A DNA stretch of 64,000 nt from positions 62,001-126,000 of the forward strand of contig NZ_JAQOSP010000109.1 of assembly GCF_030068475.1 (NCBI RefSeq). The letters are read 5' to 3'. The DNA is from Roseofilum acuticapitatum BLCC-M154. Its GTDB lineage: Bacteria; Cyanobacteriota; Cyanobacteriia; Cyanobacteriales; Desertifilaceae. Positions 26,086 to 35,062 of this stretch are shown here, one piece after another (position 1 is the first letter of the stretch; each line of letters starts with the position of its first letter). Made by a program: the position numbers and the translations under genes. The notes beneath the pieces are model-generated. The model saw only the letters and a list, made by a program, of their open reading frames with translations. It had not been told where the DNA came from and ran no database searches.

Positions 26086-27051
26086 ATGATGAGCAGTGAA
26101 CAGGCAATCATTCAACTGCCGAGTCCCGATAGTGCGATCGCATTATCGGGAGTCCAAGGCGAGAACCTGAAAATCCTCAGTAGACAAACGGGAGCAACTG
26201 TGGTACTGAGGGGTCAGGAATTGCTGATTTCGGGCACAGCGAAACAGGTGGAGTTGTGTTCGGCTTTGGTGCGATCGCTCGAAGAGTTCTGGGGTAAGGG
26301 TAAGTTGCTCTCTGGTGTGGATGTCCTCACGGCCCGCCATGCTCTGGATACGGGCCGGCAGGACGAACACCAGGATCTGAAGAAAAATGTCCTCGCTCGT
26401 ACCCGTCGAGGGGAGGAGATTCGGGCGAAAACCTTTGCCCAAAAGCGCTATGTGGAGTCAGTTCGTACCCAGGATTTGACGTTTTGTATTGGCCCAGCCG
26501 GAACCGGAAAAACCTATTTGGCGGCGGTGCTGGCAGTTAAAGCGCTGCTAGATAACCAGTATGAGCGCTTGATTTTGACTCGGCCGGCCGTGGAAGCGGG
26601 GGAAAAGTTGGGGTTTTTGCCTGGAGATCTGCAACAGAAGGTGAATCCGTTTCTGCGGCCGCTTTATGATGCCCTCTATGAGTTTATTGAACCGGAGAAG
26701 ATTGGCAATTTGATGGATCGGGGAGTGATTGAGGTGGCTCCGTTGGCCTATATGCGCGGTCGGAGTTTGAATAATTCGTTTATTATTGTCGATGAGGCCC
26801 AGAATACGACTCCAGCTCAGATGAAGATGGTGTTGACGCGGCTGGGGTTTGGGTCGCGGATGGTGGTAACCGGGGATGTGACGCAAACGGATTTACCGGG
26901 AAATCAGCGATCGGGTTTGGCAGTGGCTGAGAATATTTTAAGGAATGTGGAAGGGGTTGGGTTTTGTAAGTTGACTCAAGCGGATGTAGTGCGTCATCCT
27001 TTGGTACAACGAATTGTCACGGCTTATGAACGCTATGAAAAGGCTCTTTAG
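26086..27051 (+). CDS. PhoH family ATPase
   Basis: A 321-residue PhoH-like protein. An N-terminal KH-like region (to about residue 80, with LSGVQGENLKILSRQTGATVVLRG) is followed by the P-loop NTPase with GPAGTGKTYLAAVLAVKALL, the RPAVEAGEKLGFLPGDLQQKVNPFLRPLYDAL block and Walker B FIIVDEAQNTTPAQMKM. It is an RNA-linked ATPase of uncertain role; related proteins act in rRNA maturation. ATG 26086 is taken, with 26089 equally possible; a TTG upstream is less likely. It ends the rpsP-KH-phoH group. Confidence 0.92.
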   Translation: MMSSEQAIIQLPSPDSAIALSGVQGENLKILSRQTGATVVLRGQELLISGTAKQVELCSALVRSLEEFWGKGKLLSGVDVLTARHALDTGRQDEHQDLKKNVLARTRRGEEIRAKTFAQKRYVESVRTQDLTFCIGPAGTGKTYLAAVLAVKALLDNQYERLILTRPAVEAGEKLGFLPGDLQQKVNPFLRPLYDALYEFIEPEKIGNLMDRGVIEVAPLAYMRGRSLNNSFIIVDEAQNTTPAQMKMVLTRLGFGSRMVVTGDVTQTDLPGNQRSGLAVAENILRNVEGVGFCKLTQADVVRHPLVQRIVTAYERYEKAL

Positions 27052-27054
27052 GTT

Positions 27055-27697
27055 GGCGGTGCGTTGCGGCTAGGTCAATATTTATCGTGAAAACCGATGA
27101 TTTATTGATGCCGCAACACACCCTACCGGGGGCGATACCATCATAGGTAGGGTGTGTTATGCGGCCAGAAAATGTCAATGGTTACAAATCAATGATATTT
27201 CCGCATAACGCACCGTCTGAATTATTGGTTCAATTCACATATTTATGGATGGTTTTTTTTGGTGGGGGTGGTGCGTTGCGGCAGGTCAATATTTTTCGTG
27301 AAAACCGATGATTTATCGATGCCGCAACACACCCTACGGGGGGCGATACCATCATAGGTAGGGTGTGTTATGCGGCCAGAAAATGTCAATGGTTACAAAT
27401 CAATGATATTTCCGCATAACGCACCGTCTGAATTATTAGGGGTTTGTTGGTGGGCGTAGTGCGTTGCGGCAGGTCAATATTTTTCGTGAAAACCGATAAT
27501 TTATCGATGCCGCAACACACCCTACCGGGGGCGATACCATCATAGGTAGAGTGTGTTATGCGGCCAGAAAATGTCAATGGTTACAAATCAATGATATTTC
27601 CGCATAACGCACCGTCTGAATTATTAGGGATTTTTTGGTGGGGGTGGTGCGTTGCGGCAGGTCAATATTTTTCGTGAAAACCGATGATTTATCGATA
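27055..27697. repeat. Tandem array of palindromic repeat family A (three full units and a partial)
   Basis: Units begin with GTGCGTTGCGGC at about 27060, 27271, 27459 and 27647, so the last spacings are 188 bases. Each unit has two stem-loops (GTGCGTTGCGGC with GCCGCAACACACC, and GGGTGTGTTATGCGG with CCGCATAACGCACC). Units 2 and 3 are nearly identical. The fourth stops after the first half-stem, 18 bases before the tRNA-Asp 3' end. A single diverged copy in the opposite orientation is at 4840-5057. No coding capacity is seen. Confidence 0.93.
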
Positions 27698-27714
27698 GTC
27701 TTGCGTGAGTTGTA

Positions 27715-27788
27715 CGGGACTGACGGGGCTCGAACCCGCAACTTCCGCCGTGACAGGGCGGTGCTCTAACCAATTGAACTACAGTCCC
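27715..27788 (-). tRNA. tRNA-Asp (anticodon GTC)
   Basis: On the minus strand the sequence folds as a 74-nt tRNA. The acceptor stem is GGGACTG with CAGTCCC and discriminator G, the D arm is GTTCAATTGGTTAGAGC, the anticodon loop is CTGTCAC with anticodon GTC, and the T arm is GCGGGTTCGAGCCCCGT. CCA is not encoded. Family A repeats begin just past its 3' end. Confidence 0.97.
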
Positions 27789-27913
27789 TTGTGTAAGCCA
27801 ATATCCATAGTTACATGATTTTTGGGGTTTGTCAAGGGTTTGGGGAATTTTTTTTGGGAATAGGGGAATGGGGGAATAGGGGAATGAGCAATCTTCCCAT
27901 CCCCCGCTCCCTG

Positions 27914-28138
27914 TCAGGTGACGACTTCGATGTATTGGCTATCCATCAAAAATGCGCCTCCAGGAAAGCGAACGCCCCAATATCCTCCGGGACGACAGTC
28001 GAGAATTGTGCCTTGTTCACCGAGTTGAATGACATCGGGTGGACGGAGCATGGGCATGGGTTCTGCGGTTTTGACGTAGGGAGGCATGGCAATGACGCGC
28101 ACGCGATCGCCGACTTGAAAGGTTTTGTTTTCACTCAT
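27914..28138 (-). CDS. sipA: Regulatory protein SipA (DUF3148)
   Basis: SipA, 74 residues, is a small cyanobacterial SH3-barrel-like protein that binds the histidine kinase NblS/Hik33 and modulates high-light and stress signalling. The family sequence is clear: [33 protein letters not shown], then [23 protein letters not shown]. The ATG at 28138 overlaps the cbiX stop (ATGA), so it is translationally coupled to the chelatase gene upstream. A longer frame from a TTG is not needed. Confidence 0.9.
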   Translation of the reverse strand: MSENKTFQVGDRVRVIAMPPYVKTAEPMPMLRPPDVIQLGEQGTILDCRPGGYWGVRFPGGAFLMDSQYIEVVT

Positions 28139-29106
28139 GGTACTTGCCAAATCCGTTGATGGTAGGCTTGAGGATCAGCATAGGGATCGACTGGGGGATG
28201 ATCGTGATCGTGGTGATGATGTCCATGTCCATGATCGTGGGAATGGGAATGATCGCCATCACCGAGGGCAGCTAACCGGAATTTGCATAACTCACAGTTC
28301 ATCTGTACTTGTCCCAACTGGGTTTCAATTTCGCGATCGCGCACCAACTGCATTAAAAGAGGATCGATACCCATCTCAGATAAGCATACATGGTTAATCT
28401 CTGGAAATTCTTCCTGTTGTTGGGCAGTGATATCGGCGATTTTCTTCACCAATACCCCAGTGAATAAGAAATAGGGTAACACGATAATCCGCTTGGGCTG
28501 ATAGAGTCGGGCGCGGCGAAATCCTTCTTCTAAACGGGGATGGGTAATGCCGATGAAACAGGTTTCGACGGTTTGATACCCGCTTCCTTCCCACACCATG
28601 CGAGCTAACTTGTAGACATCTCCATTGGCATCGGGATCGCTCGATCCGCGCCCCACAAACAGGAGTACGGTATCAGCGCGGGGATAGTCGGGGGTATCGA
28701 GGGCGGTTAGGCGATCGCGCCACAGATCTAAAATACTGGGAGTAATACCAAAGTGCCGACCATAGTGAAATGTCACTTGCGGATACTCTAAGCGAGCCGC
28801 ATCTAGGGCATTAGTGACATCAAACTTATTATGGCGGGCAGCAAATAACAAAATCGGCAGGGCGGAAAGGTCGGTATAGCCTTGCTCTACGCAGCGTTTA
28901 ACCCCCTCTAAAATGCTCGGTTCAGTTAACTCCAAAAAACAAGGAATCACGGGCCGAGAGGGGTCTAGGGCTTCGTAAGCGGCCGCAAAATCGATAAATG
29001 CATCTCTCCCTTCGCGATCGCGGCTCCCATGGCCAATCATCAACAACGGGCGGTTGATGGCTAGGGGAGAGAGTTGAATTGAAGACGGTCTAGATTGAAG
29101 TTGCAT
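28135..29106 (-). CDS. cbiX: Sirohydrochlorin chelatase (CbiX/SirB type)
   Basis: A 323-residue two-domain chelatase that inserts Co2+ or Fe2+ into sirohydrochlorin for cobalamin or sirohaem. The first CbiX domain starts [19 protein letters not shown] with a metal-site His, and the second contains [25 protein letters not shown] and [15 protein letters not shown]. The tail from about residue 286 is His/Asp-rich ([17 protein letters not shown]), a likely metal-storage segment. Cys residues in MNCELCKFR precede it. Its stop overlaps the sipA start. Confidence 0.92.
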   Translation of the reverse strand: MQLQSRPSSIQLSPLAINRPLLMIGHGSRDREGRDAFIDFAAAYEALDPSRPVIPCFLELTEPSILEGVKRCVEQGYTDLSALPILLFAARHNKFDVTNALDAARLEYPQVTFHYGRHFGITPSILDLWRDRLTALDTPDYPRADTVLLFVGRGSSDPDANGDVYKLARMVWEGSGYQTVETCFIGITHPRLEEGFRRARLYQPKRIIVLPYFLFTGVLVKKIADITAQQQEEFPEINHVCLSEMGIDPLLMQLVRDREIETQLGQVQMNCELCKFRLAALGDGDHSHSHDHGHGHHHHDHDHPPVDPYADPQAYHQRIWQVP

Positions 29107-29164
29107 GATCGCTAGTTAAGATTTAAGACCTAAGTAGAGGTGACTTGAAAGGGCTGTGATTAGC

Positions 29165-29202
29165 TCAAGAATCCCCGCACCTTTAGGTCGGGGAGTGTCA
29201 AG
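29165..29202. mobile_element. Possible solo end of an IS200/IS605-type element
   Basis: The segment with CCCCGCACCTTTAGGTCGGGG, followed by AGTGTCAA, forms a hairpin resembling the right end (and tnpB-associated RNA 3' end) of cyanobacterial IS200/IS605 elements. No tnpA or tnpB is present. The rest of the gap 29107-29482 has other short palindromes (CTATGGCATAG, ATAGCATAAGGCTATG, CAGCGCTTGGCGCTG) but no supported gene. Confidence 0.35.
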
Positions 29203-29482
29203 ATAACCCTATGGCATAGTAGGATAAACTCATAGCATAAGGCTATGCAGGGGTGGGGGATACAGCGCTTGGCGCTGGTGTAGGGGGAGTGAATTACAGG
29301 CAAAAGGCAATTGGCACTCATGATTTGAGCCTTTGATAATCTAACTTAGTGGAGCGCACAGTACAGAAATTCTGTATTCTAAGCATAGGAGACTAGCCAA
29401 ACGTCCCTTGGCGCTCATTGGCATAAGGTTCTAGCGTGTTTGTACCCTATTGAAATTCTTAAGGTTTAAAAGGTCAACCAGG

Positions 29483-30883
29483 ATGATGAAAATGGGTGAG
29501 TCTAAATCCCAAATTAATCTATTGACAATGTTCCGCTTGGGACTCTTTCAAATGGGTTTAGGGATTATGTCCCTGCTAACCTTGGGGGTGATTAATCGGG
29601 TGATGATTGATGAGCTGAAAGTGCCCGCTTTAATTGCATCTGGGGCGATCGCCGCCCATCAGTTTGTCTCGCCAGCACGGATCTGGTTTGGTCAACTCTC
29701 GGACGCAAAACCGATCGCCGGTTACCATCGCACGGGCTATGTTTGGATGGGTACTCTGCTGTTTACCACCACTTCATTTCTTGCCTTGCAAGTGGTTTGG
29801 CAACTGGGCAATAGTGCGGCTACTTTGGGATGGACTCCCTTAACCTATGCTTGGGCGGGTTTATTGGCACTGATTTTTGTATTCTATGGATTGGCTTTAA
29901 GTGCCAGTTCTACCCCCTTTGCTGCCCTCTTATTTGATGTCTCTGATGAGAGCAATCGCTCTAAATTGGTCAGTATTGTCTGGTCTATGTTAATGGTGGG
30001 GATTGTAGTTGGGGCAATTATTAGTAGTAGCTTATTGAAACAGTTGGGCTTAGATTCGCCCCCGGAAGATCTGCAAGCCTCGATTAATCGCCTGTTTATT
30101 ATTGTGCCCACATTGGTTTGTTTCCTCGCAGTGATGGGAACGTTAGGAATTGAGAAAAAATATTCGCTTTATGGCGATCGCACCAGCGCCACTAACCGAG
30201 AAGATCAAATTACCCTCGGTAATGCTCTGAAAATCCTCACTGCTAGTCGCCAAACCGGGATCTTCTTCACCTTTCTCCTCTTCATGAGCATCAGCTTGTT
30301 TATGCAAGATCCCGTCTTAGAACCCTATGGGGGCGAAGTCTTCCAGATGCCCATTTCAGAAACTGCACGACTCAATGCTTTTTTTGGCATGGGAACCTTA
30401 ATTGGGATTGGTTCCACTGGGTTTTTGATTACGCCTAGATTAGGCAAACAGCGCACCTGTTTTAGTGGCTGTGTGGGGACGGCATTTTGTTCTGGATTCC
30501 TGTTATTTTCCGGATTTACGGGTAATCCTCAAGCCCTAATGTTAAGCCTGTTTTTGTTTGGATTAAGTTCTGGAGTCTTGACGGCTGGAGCGATCGGATT
30601 AATGCTCGATTTAACGGCTGCGGAAACTGCCGGAACGTTTATCGGCGCTTGGGGACTCGCTCAGGCCATGGCGCGAGGAAGCGCCACCGTGTTAGGAGGA
30701 GCGGTTTTAGACCTGGGAAAAGCCTTGTTTTCTGAGCCGGTATTGTCCTATGGTTTGGTGTTTGTAGTGCAAGCGGGGGGCTTGATTGCGGCAACCTGGC
30801 TCTTGGGTAGGGTGAATATCCGCGAGTTCCAGGAAAACACCAAACAGGCGATCGCCCTAGTCATGGAAGGCGATTTAGAATAA
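29483..30883 (+). CDS. PucC/BCD family MFS transporter
   Basis: A 466-residue membrane protein with about twelve helices of the BCH/PucC family, related to light-harvesting assembly factors LhaA and PucC of purple bacteria. Typical text is TMFRLGLFQMGLGIMSLLTLGVINRVMI, QLSDAKPIAGYHRTGYVWMG, and LDLTAAETAGTFIGAWGLAQAMARG near the end. In cyanobacteria these proteins are thought to help pigment delivery or chlorophyll-protein assembly, with no proven substrate. The ATG at 29483 is chosen over an upstream TTG; 29486 and 29492 are also possible. Confidence 0.88.
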   Translation: MMKMGESKSQINLLTMFRLGLFQMGLGIMSLLTLGVINRVMIDELKVPALIASGAIAAHQFVSPARIWFGQLSDAKPIAGYHRTGYVWMGTLLFTTTSFLALQVVWQLGNSAATLGWTPLTYAWAGLLALIFVFYGLALSASSTPFAALLFDVSDESNRSKLVSIVWSMLMVGIVVGAIISSSLLKQLGLDSPPEDLQASINRLFIIVPTLVCFLAVMGTLGIEKKYSLYGDRTSATNREDQITLGNALKILTASRQTGIFFTFLLFMSISLFMQDPVLEPYGGEVFQMPISETARLNAFFGMGTLIGIGSTGFLITPRLGKQRTCFSGCVGTAFCSGFLLFSGFTGNPQALMLSLFLFGLSSGVLTAGAIGLMLDLTAAETAGTFIGAWGLAQAMARGSATVLGGAVLDLGKALFSEPVLSYGLVFVVQAGGLIAATWLLGRVNIREFQENTKQAIALVMEGDLE

Positions 30884-31026
30884 GCTATGACTAAACGAGA
30901 AGCGTCTTATTTTAGAAATTTTAAAGTCCAGTAGGGTGGGCAAGGTGTAGTGGGGAGATTGAGATTTACGCCAAGATCCTTGCCCACCTTACCGCTAGAA
31001 AACTTGGCTTAGGCGCTTTAGGATGG

Positions 31027-31152
31027 CTAGAACAAGGAAGGAAGTTTTTCTGACCATTCCGTAAAGAAGTTACTATTTTTAGCCACTTGCAATCCCAAGG
31101 TTTGTTTGAGAGTTCCTAGGGTAATCTCTTGTGCAGAAAGGGTTTGAGCCAT
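31027..31152 (-). pseudogene. Remnant of a restriction subunit R-like (HSDR_N) protein
   Basis: A 41-residue frame reads MAQTLSAQEITLGTLKQTLG and continues through FFTEWSEKLPSLF to a stop. This resembles the first 40 residues of cyanobacterial proteins annotated as type I restriction R-subunit N-terminal domain, which continue for another 150-200 residues. Nothing of the rest is present, so it looks like a truncated relic. The gap 30884-31334 also holds an inverted repeat at 30931-30992 (GTGGGCAAGG with CCTTGCCCAC). The resemblance is from memory. Confidence 0.45.
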
Positions 31153-31334
31153 GGGATATAGCAGTTTAGGATCGGGAATAGGGAATCGGAAAAACGGGGT
31201 TTTGCCCGCTCTGGGTTTTGTTTGTGATTCTTAACAAACTTTCAATCATACCGTACTTTCGAGATATATTGGAAAAATACACAAAAAATCAAGATTAATT
31301 CTCGATTCACATTCATTCCGAGGGGGAAGAATCT

Positions 31335-34322
31335 GTGGTAGCACAAGTCGAAAATCCAACCTACGAGAGCCAAACCCTGGCGATCGCCAAGGAACTACTC
31401 GCAGCGCAAGGGGAAAAGCGCTCTATCTTTGCCCAGATGCGCGATCAGATGCGTTGGGATGATAAGCTCCTAGACTGGGCGATGAATAACCCAGGGTTGC
31501 GGGTGCAATTGTTCCGGTTTATTGATTGTTTGCCTGCTCTGCGCTCTAAGGCGGAAGTGGCGCGGCATTTGCAAGAATATATGACAACGGAAGCAGTAGA
31601 ATTACCCAGCGCATTAAAGGGGATTCTTAATTTTACCCAAGCTGACTCCATGCCGGGACAAGTGGCTGCAACGACTGTATCCACGGCGGTAGAAACCCTA
31701 GCGCGGAAATATATTGCTGGGGAAACCGTACAGCAAGTGTTAAAAACTGTGGAAAATCTCCGTAAGGAGAAGATGGCGTTTACCCTGGATTTACTAGGGG
31801 AAGCGGTGATTACGGAAACGGAAGCAAAAGCTTATTTGCAAGGCTATATCGACTTAATCGATCAATTAACGGAAGCGGCGAAACGGTGGAAAACCATCCC
31901 CGAAATTGATGAAGCCGATGGGGAACCCTTGCCCAAGGTGCAAGTTTCGGTTAAGCTGACGGCGTTTTATTCCCAGTTCGATCCCCTGGATGCTGAGGGA
32001 TCTAAGCAACGGGTAATCGAGCGCATCCGTACCCTATTGCGTCATGCGAAAGAAAAGGGAGCGGCTATCCATTTTGATATGGAGCAGTATGTTTATAAAG
32101 ATATTACGTTTGCCATTCTCAAAGAATTGTTACTCGAAGACGAGTTTAAAACCCGTACCGATATTGGCGTAACTCTGCAAGCTTATCTGAGAGAGTCAGA
32201 AGCAGATTTAAAAGATTTAATTGCTTGGGCTAAACAACGGGGAAATCCGATTACCATTCGCTTAGTAAAAGGAGCCTATTGGGATCAGGAAACAATTAAA
32301 GCGGTGCAACATGACTGGCCACAACCGGTGTTTGATGATAAGGTGGCCACGGATGCTAACTTTGAGTTGCTGACGCAGTTGTTGTTGGAAAATCATGAGT
32401 ATCTGAATGCGGCTATTGGCTCCCATAATGTGCGATCGCAAGCCAGAGCTATTGCGATCGCCGAAACTCTGAACATTCCCCGCCGTCGCATTGAATACCA
32501 AGTTCTCTACGGAATGGGCGATCGCCTCGCTAAAGCCATGGTAAACCGAGGGTTGCGGGTGCGGATGTATGCTCCCTACGGTAGTCTGCTCCCCGGTATG
32601 GCTTACTTGATTCGCCGTTTGCTGGAAAATACCGCTAACAGTTCCTTCTTGCGTCAAAGCCAAGAAAACCGCCCCATTGAAGAACTCATTGGGCCTCCGG
32701 TGGTGAAAACAACGGGATCGCGACCCCAGAAAACCACTGCCTTTAAAAATGCAGCAGATACCGACTTTGCCCAAGTGACTAACCGAGAACGGGCGCAATC
32801 TGCGTTAAATAAAGTCCGTCCCCAACTGGGTAAAACCATTCTGCCTTACATTAATGGTGAGTTTGTCCAAACCGCAGAGAGTATCAATTCTGTCAATCCC
32901 TCTGACCCGACGGAGTTAGTGGCCAAGATTGGTATGGCTTCTGTTGAACAAGCAGAAACCGCCCTGAATGCCGCCAAAGCAGCCTTTCCCGGTTGGAAAG
33001 CCACCCCCGCAACAGAGCGAGCGCGGATTCTGCGAAAAGCCGCCGATCTGATGGAACAGCGCCGAGCAGAACTGTCCGTTTGGGTGATGCTGGAAGTGGG
33101 GAAAGTGCTGCAACAGGTGGATGCAGAGGTTTCCGAGGCGATCGATTTTTGTCGCTATTATGCCGATGAAATGGAACGGCTCGATCGCGGCCATAATTAT
33201 GATATTGCTGGGGAAAATAACCGCCTGACGTATCAACCGCGAGGCATTGCCCTGGTGATTTCTCCCTGGAATTTCCCCATCGCCATTACTACGGGGATGA
33301 CGGTAGCAGCTCTGGTAACGGGGAACTGCGTGATTCTCAAGCCTGCGGAGGTGAGTACGGCGATCGCCGCCCAATTGATGGAAGTGCTGATTGAGGCAGG
33401 AATCCCTAAAGGTGTATTTCAATTTTTACCTGCAAAAGGATCGACCGTGGGGGCCCATTTGGTCAAACACAAGGATGTGCATATGATTGCCTTCACTGGT
33501 TCCCAGGAAGTTGGCTGTCAAATTTATGCCAATGCTGCCCTACTGCAACCGGGACAGAAGCACATGAAGCGCGTCATTGCTGAGATGGGTGGTAAGAATG
33601 CGGTGATTGTGGATGAGAGTTCGGATTTAGACCAAGCCGTGCAAGGGGTCGTCGATTCTGCCTTTGGCTATAGCGGTCAAAAATGTTCCGCTTGTTCGCG
33701 GGCGATCGTCCTGGAACCGGTGTATGATGCGTTCTTGGAGCGGTTTGTAGAAGCGACTAAATCCTTGAATGTGGGGCCCGCAGACCATCCTTGTACCAAG
33801 GTGGGGCCGGTCGTGGATGAGACCTCCATGAAACGCATTCAGGGCTATATTGCCACCGGAAAACAGGAGGCTAAAGTGGCTCTAGAAATGTTGGCTCCCA
33901 ATGTTTCTGGCGCGAAAGAGGGCTATTATGTGGGGCCGACGATCTTCCAGGATGTGCCACCGACGGCTACCATTGCCCAAGAAGAGATTTTTGGCCCCGT
34001 GGTTGCAGTAATCAAGGCTAAGACGTTCCAGGAAGCGTTGGACATTGCCAATAATACCAATTTTGCCCTCACTGGCGGTCTCTATTCCCGCACTCCCAGC
34101 CATATCGACCAAGCGATGGCCGAGTTTGAGGTGGGCAATTTGTATATTAACCGCAATACGACGGGGGCGATCGTTTCTCGGCAACCCTTTGGTGGCTTCA
34201 AGCTCTCCGGAGTCGGGTCTAAAGCGGGTGGCCCGGATTACCTGATTCAGTTCCTCGAACCCCGGACTATTACGGAAAACATCCAGCGTCAAGGGTTCGC
34301 CCCCATTGAAGGTAACGAGTAG
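31335..34322 (+). CDS. putA: Bifunctional proline dehydrogenase / L-glutamate gamma-semialdehyde dehydrogenase
   Basis: PutA, 995 residues, oxidises proline to glutamate in two steps. The FAD-dependent proline dehydrogenase barrel occupies about residues 60-470 (VSVKLTAFYSQFDP, HFDMEQYVYKD, LVKGAYWDQE, GSHNVRS, RVRMYAPYGSLLPGMAYLIRRL). The NAD-dependent aldehyde dehydrogenase occupies about 500-985, with ISPWNFPIAI, FTGSQEVG, the glutamate of EMGGKNAVIV and catalytic Cys in SGQKCSACSRAIV. It starts at GTG 31335 with AGGGGGAAG six bases before. The N-terminal DNA-binding domain of E. coli PutA is absent. Confidence 0.95.
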   Translation: MVAQVENPTYESQTLAIAKELLAAQGEKRSIFAQMRDQMRWDDKLLDWAMNNPGLRVQLFRFIDCLPALRSKAEVARHLQEYMTTEAVELPSALKGILNFTQADSMPGQVAATTVSTAVETLARKYIAGETVQQVLKTVENLRKEKMAFTLDLLGEAVITETEAKAYLQGYIDLIDQLTEAAKRWKTIPEIDEADGEPLPKVQVSVKLTAFYSQFDPLDAEGSKQRVIERIRTLLRHAKEKGAAIHFDMEQYVYKDITFAILKELLLEDEFKTRTDIGVTLQAYLRESEADLKDLIAWAKQRGNPITIRLVKGAYWDQETIKAVQHDWPQPVFDDKVATDANFELLTQLLLENHEYLNAAIGSHNVRSQARAIAIAETLNIPRRRIEYQVLYGMGDRLAKAMVNRGLRVRMYAPYGSLLPGMAYLIRRLLENTANSSFLRQSQENRPIEELIGPPVVKTTGSRPQKTTAFKNAADTDFAQVTNRERAQSALNKVRPQLGKTILPYINGEFVQTAESINSVNPSDPTELVAKIGMASVEQAETALNAAKAAFPGWKATPATERARILRKAADLMEQRRAELSVWVMLEVGKVLQQVDAEVSEAIDFCRYYADEMERLDRGHNYDIAGENNRLTYQPRGIALVISPWNFPIAITTGMTVAALVTGNCVILKPAEVSTAIAAQLMEVLIEAGIPKGVFQFLPAKGSTVGAHLVKHKDVHMIAFTGSQEVGCQIYANAALLQPGQKHMKRVIAEMGGKNAVIVDESSDLDQAVQGVVDSAFGYSGQKCSACSRAIVLEPVYDAFLERFVEATKSLNVGPADHPCTKVGPVVDETSMKRIQGYIATGKQEAKVALEMLAPNVSGAKEGYYVGPTIFQDVPPTATIAQEEIFGPVVAVIKAKTFQEALDIANNTNFALTGGLYSRTPSHIDQAMAEFEVGNLYINRNTTGAIVSRQPFGGFKLSGVGSKAGGPDYLIQFLEPRTITENIQRQGFAPIEGNE

Positions 34323-34337
34323 GTTTAGATAGGGGCA

Positions 34338-34415
34338 AGAAATCCGGTTTCTGATCTGCCAGAGGTGGAAAGAAACCGGATTTCTATTCTCGCTGAAAAA
34401 CTTGGTTTCTTTGTT
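34338..34415. repeat. REP-like repeat family D, diverged copy
   Basis: Repeated AGAAATCCGGTTTCT and AGAAACCGGATTTCT palindromes just downstream of putA. They are variants of the AGAAACCCGGTTTCT family around the RAYT gene at 43.2 kb. They could act as a 3' stabilising or terminating hairpin for putA. Confidence 0.75.
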
Positions 34416-34425
34416 TTTTCCAATT

Positions 34426-34591
34426 ATATCAAGTCCGGTTTCCGCAAGCGGACATGAAAATTTGTTAAGAAGCGGGCAAGATGCCCGCACTCCTCGAATG
34501 CTTTGATATGACTGGAGTGGGAACATCTTGCTCCCTGGATTTTTAATTAGGGTATTTCCGCTTCGCGGACATGAATAAGCGAACTTGATAT
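34426..34591. repeat. MITE-like repeat family C, copy C1
   Basis: Ends are ATATCAAGTCCGG and CGAACTTGATAT. The interior carries GAAGCGGGCAAGATGCCCGC, a degenerate GGGAACATCTTGCTCCC hairpin and TTTCCGCTTCGCGGACATGA; the last motif occurs a second time in inverted form near the left end. The right end abuts the stop codon of the DUF3368 relic. Confidence 0.87.
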
Positions 34592-34734
34592 TATTCATCA
34601 GCGAGTTCAAGGGCTTTATCAATAATTGCATCTGAGATCCTAAAATTAGCTTCTGCTAAGGATTCAAGGATAGGTTTAATAGCAGAGATAATGTTTTTCT
34701 GTTTGGCCTGGATAAGCATTCCTACTGTACCCAT
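34591..34734 (-). pseudogene. C-terminal fragment of a DUF3368 PIN-like toxin
   Basis: The frame reads MGTVGMLIQAKQKNIISAIK and continues through PILESLAEANFRISDAIIDK to a stop. This matches the last 45-50 residues of DUF3368 proteins (GTLGVL-RAK, then a WLSD-type helix). An in-frame CTG-AAA-GTC just upstream extends it to the usual LKV-GT junction, where it meets the antitoxin stop. The PIN catalytic core, about 100 residues, is missing. It lies 12 bases after an intact UPF0175 gene, its normal partner, so the toxin has been disabled by an internal deletion. Confidence 0.65.
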
Positions 34735-34746
34735 GACTTTCAGGAT

Positions 34747-34965
34747 TCATAACCGGATCTCTTGCTCTAATTCAACCGCAGGGTAATTTATAACCGGAAT
34801 ACCCATCTTGCCGATCATTTCGATAAAAGTTCCCTTAGAGTAGCCAGCGAGTTTTGCGGCTTGACCGATAGAGACTTTCCCCACTTCAAACAGTTTTGCT
34901 GCTAGAAAGAGCTTGGCTTCATCTTCAGAGATAGTAGGAGGGATGTCTATGGTAAATTGAGTCAT
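34747..34965 (-). CDS. UPF0175 family protein (antitoxin of DUF3368 systems)
   Basis: A 72-residue protein of the UPF0175 family: short N-terminal strand FTIDIPPTISEDEAKLFLAA, then KLFEVGKVSIGQAAKLAGYSKGTFIEMIGKMGIP, a helix-turn-helix-like core. It normally precedes a DUF3368 PIN-like gene as type II antitoxin. Here the gene is intact but its toxin is reduced to a C-terminal fragment. It would bind DNA or the toxin; with no active toxin it may be a free repressor or anti-addiction relic. Confidence 0.85.
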   Translation of the reverse strand: MTQFTIDIPPTISEDEAKLFLAAKLFEVGKVSIGQAAKLAGYSKGTFIEMIGKMGIPVINYPAVELEQEIRL

Positions 34966-35062
34966 GAGATTAATTACAGGAAGTACAAGTGAAAAAATAC
35001 ATTTTCACCTATCGTTTACTAAGGACTCGTAATCAGGCTCTGAAAGTTAATTATGAAGAACT

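Noticed and set aside
27055-27697. CRISPR array interpretation of the 188-bp repeats
   Set aside because: Units are long, with internal hairpins and no unique spacers between short identical repeats.
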